DNA of 64,000 nucleotides from Pollenia angustigena. Its lineage: Eukaryota > Arthropoda > Insecta > Diptera > Polleniidae. The DNA lies in the NCBI GenBank assembly GCA_930367215.1, contig OV884058.1, forward strand, positions 111,639,802 to 111,703,801, given 5' to 3'. Positions within the stretch are counted from its first letter, which is position 1. Each line of letters begins with the position of its first letter. A program made the position numbers and the translations under genes. Under the pieces are notes generated by a model. It had not been told where the DNA came from. It saw nothing but the letters and a program-made list of their open reading frames with translations, and ran no database searches. Shown here one piece after another: positions 56,207-64,000 of the stretch.

Positions 56207-57485
56207 AAGGGTGGTTACATTTTAAGGGCCGATGTTGATTTTATCTTTTTATTATGATAATATTGGTATGGTTCAATTATGTATGGAACAAAACATCGGC
56301 CAAATGGCCGTCGCGACCTCGGCGGCACACCTCCATCCGATGGTCCAAATTTTCGCTGACGCTGAGGCATAATTAAGGTTCTATGCCGTTAATGTGCCGC
56401 ATTATCTTATCCTTTAGCTCTTGAATTGTTGCTGGTTTATCTACGTACACCTTTTCTTTCAAATAACCCCAAAGAAAGAAGTGCAATGGTGTCAAATCAC
56501 ATGATCTTGGCGGCCAATTGACATCGCCACGACGTAAGACAACACGGCCATTTCAATTTTTCACGCAAAAGAGTCATTATTTCGTTAGCTGTTCTGTGGA
56601 AACCACATGTCGTCTACATCCATATCTTCCAATTCGGGCCATGAAAAGTTCGTTATCATCTCACGATAGTGAAAATCATTCACAGTAACTGCCTGACCGG
56701 CCTCATTTTGGAAAAAATACGGCCCGATGATGCCGCCAGCCCATAAACCGCACCAAAAAGTCACTCTTTGTGGGTGCATTGGTTTTTCGACAATCACTCT
56801 TGGATTATCATTCGCCCAAATGCGGCAATTCTGCTTATTGACGAATTCACTGAGGTGAAAATGTGCCTCATCACTGAAGATGATTTTCTTCGAATATTGA
56901 TCATCCACTGTTGCTTATTGCCACCATTCTGACCATGGACGACATTTGAAATTTTCAAGAGGCCTTAGTCTTGTGTCAATTGCACCTTTTAAGCGCGTAA
57001 ATGCAAGTCTTTATGCATAATGTTCATCAACGACGAGCGTGAGAGGTGCAATTGTTGGGCACGACGACGAGTTGAGGTGGACGACTCTTCAGCCACACTA
57101 TCGCGAACAGCAGCAATATTTTCTGCGGCTCGGACAGCTACACACCTGGTTTGCTCAAATTTTTGCACGATTTTTCCGATTGTACACATATTTGGACGAT
57201 TAAATTGACCAAAAAAAAAAATCACAAAGTGCACGATATGCATTTTGATTTTAACGCCACTTTTTATAATAAGCGTGAATAGGCTTGCCATTTATAATTT
57301 GAGAAAAAGAGGACGCGAACATACAAAATGTAGGTCATTTTCTCGAAAAAAGAGGACACTTTCAAACAACCTAATTTAAATAAAATTAACGACGCCATAA
57401 AAATTAACAACCAAAATTTGATTTAACAAAAAAACTTTATTTACAAAAATAAAATCTTAACAAAAACAACAAATCATTCTGATTG

Positions 57486-57588
57486 AGGGCCATTATTATA
57501 ACTTGGCGTTAGCTGTTATCCGACAGTTAACAGACGCTTTTTGACAGATAACACATTATTATTATTATTAAGTTGTAATAATGGCCCT
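57486..57588. mobile_element. MITE, 103 bp, nested in the hAT
   Basis: AGGGCCATTATTATAACTT pairs with the inverted AAGTTGTAATAATGGCCCT. A TGA/TTA pair at the edges may be a degraded Harbinger-type 3-bp duplication. Confidence 0.7.
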
Positions 57589-57758
57589 TAATGGTACAAA
57601 ACAAAAATTCATTGCATACATTATCGGGAATGTACATTTTTAAAAATTTTAAATAGGTATGAAGTTTCAAAAGTTTCACGTATATTTTTCAACACTTCCA
57701 ATTTGAGCCAATATATTACCGTCGCATCTCTTCAAATATTTGTAAAACTTTTGGCAAT

Positions 57759-58046
57759 TCATATTAAAATTATATTTAACACTAATAATTTTGGCGATAG
57801 TGAAGCCATGTTATGAACAATGGTGTGATAGGCGATGCAACCCTCAATGGCTCGAAGTTCATTGTCGACCATAATTTTCGGAAAAACTTTGTCGATTTTC
57901 GTGGAACAATCTTGGCTGGAAAATCCCTTTTTATGTTTCTGTGTCTCCAAATGATTATAGATGTCTTGTTCTCCATAATTTGCAATCGAAATTGTAGAAA
58001 TGCAAACCTTGCAATTCACTATCCAGTCTTCATTTACTCTTTTCAT
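57759..58046 (-). pseudogene. BED-type zinc-finger fragment of a hAT transposase
   Basis: The 95-residue open frame begins MKRVNEDWIVNCKVC. Residues C12, C15, H32 and H38, with HLETQKHKK, form a C-x2-C...H-x5-H finger like the BED domain that binds DNA at hAT ends. It is followed by ELRAIEGCIAYHTIVHNMAS, a pattern seen after the finger in hAT-like proteins. The RNase H-like catalytic domain and the dimerisation domain are absent, and the frame ends in unrelated sequence, so this is an N-terminal remnant. It supports the hAT assignment of the surrounding element. Confidence 0.75.
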
Positions 58047-58734
58047 AAAGAAAACTTCTTTTTCAGCTCCACGTTAATAGTTCACTTGCGTTTTGGAATT
58101 CTAAAATTAGAAGATTAATCAATTTTTATACTTTCATTTGTGTTCAAAACTTACTTCTATTTTGGAAAACAAAATTTATGAAAAACAACCAGCTGACAAG
58201 CATACCCCTTTGCCGACCATTTTAACTGTCGGCGGTTTTTAAAAATAAGAGACAAGCCGACTATCAGGGAAAGTAAAAATAATGATGTACAAATAGGGAA
58301 TTTAAATTTGTACTTTTTCAAAGCTAATTGTACTAGCACCTAACTATAGTTTTATAAAGAAAAATATTTCAATGAAGGTGTAAAAAGCCGGCAACCCCGG
58401 ACACTTGCTGAAAAAGAAGTAGGACAGCCCCGGATGCTCAAAAAAAGAGGACGGTGTCCGGGGAAAAGAGGACGGATGGCAACCCTAAGCGTGAATTACT
58501 TTAACGCGTTGCTCGATTGTGTAGCTTTTCATGGTACAAATTGAGTTAGTCTGAAACTGAGACTTGTCTAATGAAATGCAGAAAAAATTGACGTTAAGGT
58601 ATGGTTCAGATTCAACATCGACCCTTAAAACGTAACCACTTTAGATATGTACATCACGATTCGATTTTTTCCAAGAAATTATACAATAAAAATAAAGTAC
58701 GATATTTAATAAACATTTTCAAGTGATTTCAGCG

Positions 58735-58870
58735 ATATGGCCACCGATTAATAACACGAACAATATGTGTCACCCAGGCTGCAGCAAAAACCAGTTCTCT
58801 CTTCTCCTACAGAAAATAATCGAGAGGTGTCAAATCGTACCCGTTCCGTGATTCTTTTGAAACTAAAGCC
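58735..58870 (-). pseudogene. Mariner-type transposase C-terminal fragment
   Basis: The minus strand reads YDLTPLDYFL, then a stop where relatives have tryptophan, then EKREL and a diverged tail to a stop. It is the block around the third catalytic aspartate of the same superfamily as the neighbouring element. The hAT at 58876 adjoins its upstream end. Confidence 0.7.
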
Positions 58871-58875
58871 ATAAT

Positions 58876-59666
58876 TAGGCTTGCCAGATAGAAATCGGCA
58901 AAAAGCTTGACATTCAAAAGAAAAAGCTTGATTTTTCTTGACAATACAAAATTCGGTTAAATGAACAAACAAATTTATATTGTTGTTTAGTTGGTAATTT
59001 TAACAAGAATGATGTAATACGTAGCGAAGCTGATTTAACGATATCCGTCTATCCGTCCGTTGGTGTGTCTGTCCGTGTGTATGTTGAATGGGTTTTTCGG
59101 CCAGATCGGTACACACATAGCTGAGATATTAGCAACAAATTATTAATACCTCTTATTTCTACACATAAATCTTTAAGAATATTGGTAGTGAAAATTAGCT
59201 TATTATGCTAAGATTTTCCAATATGTAAATAAATAAATAAAAAAAATAACAAAATCGATCTATAAATGAACTATTTATAGACAACTAACTACATTATTCT
59301 ACTAGAAAGCATGGTTTTCGTACAGTCCCATTCTAAATCGTTAAATTTATCTAAATCCGAAATTAATTTCTAAAGCTAAAATTAAAACATAAAATTAATT
59401 GATTATGCAAGAAAAGATAAACAAATAAGACTTTTACAATCTTTTTGCGATATATTCTTAAACTATTCTTTAGGATACAAATTCTCATAGTTCTTTCCGA
59501 CAATTAATTTTAAATGCTGGCAAATTATATAAACATGATGGTTACTTTTTCTGGATTTTTCTTGACAATTTAATGGAAACTTTTTTGTAATTCCGATTTA
59601 GCATTTGTTCTTGATTTTTGGCACATATTGAAAAAGCTTGACAATCAAGCCCGCCTGGCAGCCCTA
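58876..59666. mobile_element. hAT-like element, 791 bp
   Basis: The ends TAGGCTTGCCAGATAG and (minus strand) TAGGGCTGCCAGGC are inverted. The flanking octamers GCCATAAT and GACCAAAT agree at five of eight positions, as in an aged duplication. AAAAGCTTGAC words recur at both ends. A family A fragment lies inside. Confidence 0.72.
59040..59230 (-). repeat. Family A fragment
   Basis: GCTGATTTAACGATATCCGT then CCGTTGG and TATGTTGAATGGGTTTTTCG match the inverted strand of 40330-40410 and the segment at 61190. Confidence 0.6.
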
Positions 59667-60799
59667 GACCAAATTGTGTAAAACGTAGCGCAACGCCAAA
59701 AATTACAAGAAAAGCAAAAACAAAATCAAAAATATTTAATAATTAATTTTGTTGTTGCTTTCTACAGAAATGCACAGTGAATATTTAAATTTCAGACTTT
59801 GCATATCGTGTGGCCTTGCAAATTTTAAAACGCCATATGAATTTCTTTCGCTTTTCAGGTACTTAAAAAAAGGGTAAACCTAGATTAAAAAGGGCTAAGT
59901 TGGCATTATTGGTCGGTTGGGTCAAAAAAATTGAAGTTGTATAATAGTTGGTTTGATCACTTATTCTATCGTTAGATCTTTCGTCCCAAAAAGCACCCTT
60001 AATACAAAAGTATAGCAGACGAGGTAGTTTTTCGACTTGGGCATATTAAGCTAAATAGTACAATATTACTTAATTTTCCAGGCCTGTTGTATATGTATCT
60101 TTTGCTGCAGTTTGTAGTTGTTTAAATATTCAATATTCGAGAGAGGTTCTCTGTTATTTATTGTTTAAATTTCATTTAAGCTTTGGTCATCAAAGTACAA
60201 ATATTTACATTTTTAGTTTTATTTTTTTTTATTGCCAACTGCTGTTGCTATATTTGCTGCTATTGCTTCTTTCTAATGCTGCTGCTGATGATGATGTGTT
60301 GCTGTTGTTGCAGTTGTTTGTGCCAGTATTGTTTTTGTTCTAATTAATATGAAAGGCTTCATCAGTTTAAGTTCTTAAGTTGCTTTATATTTTATTTATT
60401 TCTTTATATGTGTATGTGTGTGTGTGAGTGCATCTGTGTAAAAAAACATCCCGATGTGCATGTGTAATGATACAAAACTTCTGAGTAAGCTACTTATGTA
60501 TGGTTTAGACTAGATAGACCTTAAAATTTGCCACTGCTTTAGTATAAACAATGAATGTATTTAAGTAAAATGTAATTTGAACTAATTGCATTTTTTTGCT
60601 TAAGATTTTTTTTAGACGTACATATTTTTTGCTTTTTTATTTGCCGTTTTTATTTTTCAATGAATAGAAAGAATGAAATGTAAAGCGATATTGACATACG
60701 TGAAACAATGTATTTGATCATTTCTTAACACAGGAGTACTTGAGTTTTAAAATGAGTATTTTTGTATCTTTTTATGAGATGATGCTTTTACATATTCGT
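59667..60799. other. Single-copy-looking DNA with TTGCTG microsatellite
   Basis: 60236-60330 contains CTGTTGCTATATTTGCTGCT, GATGATGATG and related repeats. No gene or bounded element. Confidence 0.5.
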
Positions 60800-61390
60800 T
60801 TATACCCTTCACCACAGCCGGAAATATCGTTTTTTAAATAAGTTTGTCACTCAGTTTTAATTTTTACAATATCGATCTATGACCATATATCGTTACTTTA
60901 ATATAGAGAAGCCCTAACTAACATTTTCCTTACTTTACAGGAGAAGGAAAAGACTTAATAAAAATTGTAGCATCGTAGTTGCGATTTTTTGTAAACGCAT
61001 TTTTTTATTAAACTCTCTAAACAATTTAATAAAAAACTGCGTTTAAAAAAAATCGCAACTACGATACTACAATTTTTATTAAGACTTTTCCTTCTCCTGT
61101 AATGTAAGGAAAATGTTAGTTAGGGCTTTTCTATATTAAAGTAACGATATAGTGCATATGTATATATGTTGTATCCTTATGAGAAGCGGAGTTGATTTAA
61201 CGGTGTCTGTCTTTCTGTCCGCTAGTTCGTCTGTCCGTTTGTATGTTGAAATGGATTTTCCGAAGACTCCAGGTTTAATGGGGACTTGGCTGTTTCATAT
61301 TTATATCGTGTTTAGTCCGGAATAGTTTGCTATTGCAATCCGCTCAGATCGGTCTACAGATGGATGAGCTATTAGCCTCCAATTTTAAGG
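60800..61390 (-). repeat. Family A repeat, copy 3, containing a long hairpin
   Basis: Starts (3' end inverted) TTTATACCCTTCACCACAG. Right of the hairpin, GAAGCGGAGTTGATTTAACG, GTCTGTCC words and TTTTCCGAAGACTCCA match the inverted strand of 40351-40420. The 5' end is not defined. Confidence 0.65.
60887..61150. repeat. Near-perfect long hairpin, 264 bp
   Basis: Arms of about 125 nt (60887 to about 61011 and about 61026 to 61150) are inverted copies with only a handful of differences; both contain GCCCTAACTAACATTTTCCT and GAGAAGGAAAAG. The loop is about 15 nt. It lies within the family A copy, replacing part of its body. Confidence 0.9.
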
Positions 61391-62310
61391 CATAGGCCTT
61401 TACTTCTTTAAGTCTTCTTTAAATTGGTGAGCTTTGTTTTCAGCATTCCCTTGAAATAAACGATGGCTCAATCTCACGGTGTATCTCAACCAAGTGTTGA
61501 TTAATATACATTCATTTACCAAGTGCCACAGCTGATTAAAAGCAGTTTCCGTACTGATAACAATATAAAACATTGCAGCAGGTGCCCATTCCTCATATGC
61601 TGCTCTACGAACAATGAAACGCCCTTATTGACCCGCGATGCGGGTATAACCACATCCACGTAGTGCTCTCAAAAAGTATTCCTGCAAAGAAGGATAAGAA
61701 CTTCTTCCGGGACCTGGGTAGTCCTCGGGATTAAGAAAGCATTTCTTGGAAAGCATACTAAAGGAGACCTAACCAATAGTCAGACCGGATTGCTAGGCCG
61801 GGGTTGTTGACCCCCGAAGCATCATTAGCAAAGTACTAAGGTAAGCTTCAGTTTCCTTGGAATCATTAGACCCCGAAATACCCTTTCATTTTGGAAGTAA
61901 GCCGCATCATACATAGTTGTGGATACGCCTAGTACGTTCATAGATTTTCAATATCTGAGAAGGAATATCGACACAAACAGCCCGCTACTATAACTCTGTT
62001 CCGTAGAACTCAGTGGAAGTAAGACTTAAGAAAGGAAAATATAAATCGTTCAATATCGCTCTGCGGCTTCTCAATGATTGGTCAAATTGGATCCAGGATT
62101 GACCTCAACCTGATTTGCCCTGGAGGATGTAACACCAAAAGCTAAAATATCATATACCCTATACGAAAGGAATGCCATATTTGTCGAATGCAGCATTTTA
62201 ATTAAGTCACTTTAGATAAAACTTAGATAAAAATTTTACAGATAATGATTACAGACATGTCAGCAGTTACATACATATAAGGAGCCTCTCAGTACCAATT
62301 CTTTTGTCGC
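61391..62310. other. GC-richer block, not recognised
   Basis: 61560-62160 is markedly less AT-rich than its surroundings (for example GGATTGCTAGGCCGGGGTTG near 61781), but all frames are closed and no terminal repeats are seen. It may be a decayed repeat or gene. Confidence 0.4.
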
Positions 62311-63289
62311 ATTTCCATATTTCATTTCAATAAATTAATTCATAACATGTATCTTTGCACTTCATTGTCCTTAGTTCTATTTTAAATCGCATTCTTCTAT
62401 TAGTCAATCAGATCATCAATTTTGTTTGGAGGGTGGTGCGTATCTTTTTGTGATTTTTAATAGACTGCTGATGGATTGATGTTCCGAGGTGAAAGTTTTT
62501 ATGTTGTTTATAAATTCTACACTTGTGGATGAAAATAGTTTTCAACCTGTTAAATTGTTGTTTGCGAAACATAATGAAGATTAATGTGTTCGAACATACG
62601 ATCGCTAGCTCGATCGCCCATTCATAAGATTTGTACGTTCGATCATTCATCTTTACAGATCGTTTTGTTTTTACTTTAATTTTTCATTAATATTTTTAAG
62701 TATTGTTGCATGTGCATCTGAGAATGTTCAGAAACTACAACTGCACATTCATTTTTGTATTTAGTTTTTCATTTTTTTTTTTTTCGATATTATTGCAAAG
62801 TTATAGTTTTCTTAAATTTCCGTCATATTTTTATGTGTTTTACACCTTTCAATGTGAGCATTTGAAAGTGTTAAAATAGTGCAATATTGAATTTGTATAA
62901 AAAAAAAAATTAAATTAAATGCAGAGATGGGTAACGTAAGTTTAAAAATCAATTGCTGCTGTAAAGAAGTTGGTTCGCGATCGTCAGCATTTATGGAAGC
63001 TTAACCAATTATTCTCATGATTTTATACGATCTGACTTGGCCTAGAATAAAATACTATCGAACGACTAACGTTTGTTTCTTACCTTAACGGTAAGCAAAC
63101 TCATTTGAAAAAGTATAGAAAAGCAATTATTAAGTCTTTATCAAGTCCTTTTTCCTATGTAGTGTGCAAAGCAACAATCAGATAAATTTTTATAAAATTT
63201 CTGGCTCGATTTTTCTTCTTCGCTAAGCAAAAACGGTTGGAACATAAACTAGTTTATCTAGTTTATACCTACAATTCTATAGATTGGGG
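62311..63289. other. AT-rich DNA, nothing recognised
   Basis: No bounded repeat or gene. Confidence 0.45.
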
Positions 63290-63680
63290 AGCGGGGGCTG
63301 GAGTGGTCTTATATGCGTAACACATTTAAATATTGGTTCTAGTAATTTTACCCTTTCGTATACCAAACGACTCACAATCGCATTCTGAATTGATCTAACA
63401 ATGTCCGTCCGACTAATCGGCTATTCATATTAGCCTTGTGCGCAAGTTAACGTTAGCAATTTCACAAACTTCTTTCCGGAATGGGCTCTTTGTTTGTACA
63501 TAAATAAAATTTAAAGCAATTTTTATTGCAGTATATCAAATTTCATTGGAACCGGTCCATATTTGAGCGTAACTCGAATACAAATACCACTCACGAAAAT
63601 AGATTTTAATGCCATGCCTTTCAGGTCAACCTAAATCATGCTAGGAGAATAGATCTGGAATTCAATAACTAATGTAGAAA
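63290..63680 (-). repeat. Family B repeat, copy 4
   Basis: CGACTCACAATCGCATTCTG, AATGTCCGTCCGAC and CCTTGTGCGCAAGTTAACG match 27918-28010. Ends not defined. Confidence 0.62.
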
Positions 63681-63718
63681 TTGTCATGATGAGGAGGAAG
63701 ATGAAACTGTGCTTTACT

Positions 63719-63931
63719 TTATCAAAGTAATTTTTGCGAATACAAAGTTTAAAATTAACAAGATTTCGCTTGTCGTGCTTAATTCCCATTTTTTATTCCT
63801 GATAAAAAAACTGAAATTTTATTATTGATGGGATAAGCTTTTCCTATGCGCATTTTACTGGTTGCTTAGGCCAGATCATTCGGAAACTTCATCCAAAGAT
63901 TTTCAGAAAAACTAAAGATATTAAAACAAAT
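63719..63931 (+). repeat. Dispersed repeat K, copy 2
   Basis: Aligns with 29129-29331 over its whole length. Confidence 0.72.
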
Positions 63932-64000
63932 AAAACTGTCAGGCGAATAAGAATTATAAGCACCAGTTTTACTTGTAACAATATCAAAGCTTAAACAAAA

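Larger units (their letters stand above)
57280..58487. mobile_element. hAT element inside the mariner, 1208 bp, perfect TSD
   Basis: AGCGTGAA is duplicated at 57272-57279 and 58488-58495. The ends TAGGCTTGCCAT and ATGGCAACCCTA are inverted apart from one or two changes. Subterminal copies of AAAAGAGGACG and relatives occur at both ends. It carries a short BED-finger coding remnant and a small nested MITE. Confidence 0.93.
56373..58532 (-). pseudogene. Mariner-group transposase, split and mutated
   Basis: The ATG at 58532 gives MKSYTIEQRVKVIHA up to the hAT insertion (TSD 58488-58495). It resumes at 57279 with the helix-turn-helix region (QFNRPN, ENIAAVRDSVAEES, RRRAQQLHLSRSSL), then frameshifted linker (56989-56908), then the catalytic core with the first aspartate (IFSDEAHF), WCGLWAGGIIGPYFF and DMDVDDMWF. 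A small deletion removes the QQDGATC block with the second aspartate; the frame then changes. The third block reads CDLTPLHFFLWG, with H where relatives have the catalytic D. The end is KPATIQELKDKI and a stop at 56373. It is inactive, having lost two of three catalytic residues. Confidence 0.93.
56207..58641 (-). mobile_element. Mariner-type element interrupted by a hAT
   Basis: TA at 56205-56206 and 58642-58643. Inverted ends contain GTGGTTAC(A/G)TTTTAAGGG and CGATGTTGA. Subtracting the hAT and its 8-bp duplication leaves about 1.22 kb, close to an intact element of this group. The transposase lies on the minus strand. Confidence 0.92.

Noticed and set aside
61460..61560. Short frame resembling the helix-turn-helix of PIF-type transposases (SHGVSQPSV)
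   Set aside because: Only about ten residues resemble the motif, a stop follows, and no nuclease motif is nearby.

Overview
The window looks like nuclear DNA of a higher fly (Diptera, most likely a calyptrate such as a blowfly, housefly or stable-fly relative). The composition is strongly AT-rich and there is no dense run of genes. Transposon debris of animal type is abundant: Tc1/mariner, pogo/Tigger-like, hAT, piggyBac and PIF/Harbinger MITEs plus tRNA-derived SINEs. The strongest gene is a clear orthologue of the insect microRNA mir-276a. The species assignment is inference; the microRNA and the transposon boundaries are read directly from the sequence.

Genes. (1) A mir-276a precursor lies at 22096-22193 (+), with both mature arms matching the Drosophila sequences as I know them. 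(2) One likely protein-coding exon, 30312-30462 (+), is open throughout, coding-like in composition and flanked by splice-site-like sequence; I do not recognise its protein. Everything else with protein similarity is a broken transposable-element gene: five mariner-type transposase remnants (26.4, 33.9-34.6, 53.6, 56.4-58.5 and 58.8 kb), a BED-finger hAT fragment (57.8-58.0 kb) and a fragment of a transposon-associated ORF (34.8-35.15 kb).

Layout. 0-8.5 kb: AT-rich DNA with small inverted-repeat elements, two pogo/Tigger-like MITEs and a SINE. 8.5-20 kb: nested MITEs, including a 498-bp hAT inside a 1.1-kb element, a MITE inside a MITE at 11.7-12.0 kb, and a Harbinger MITE inside a foldback at 19.3-19.8 kb. 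20-23.4 kb: mir-276a and flanks. 23.6-30.2 kb: a CACTGAAA-tipped element split by a 1.16-kb hAT with a perfect 8-bp target duplication, then assorted repeats. 30.3 kb: the exon. 31-46.3 kb: the densest repeat nest, including a family A element carrying a Tigger-like MITE and a hAT that itself carries a SINE, a piggyBac MITE and a long inverted repeat. 46.3-51 kb: mostly single-copy-looking DNA with CAG/TTG microsatellites, a hAT relic and a near-perfect 190-bp hairpin. 51-59.7 kb: three bounded hATs and a mariner interrupted by one of them. 59.7-64 kb: single-copy-looking DNA, a 264-bp near-perfect hairpin inside a repeat, and further repeats.

Reading. The window is best explained as the non-coding surroundings (intergenic or giant-intron) of a conserved microRNA, inflated by successive transposon insertions whose relative order can be read from nesting and target-site duplications. 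I found no new enzyme system or defence system. The most unusual structures are the two long, nearly perfect hairpins (49.2 and 61.0 kb), the A-B-A'-B' inverted arrangement at 45 kb, and several non-autonomous transposon families that carry multiplied copies of their own terminal motif.
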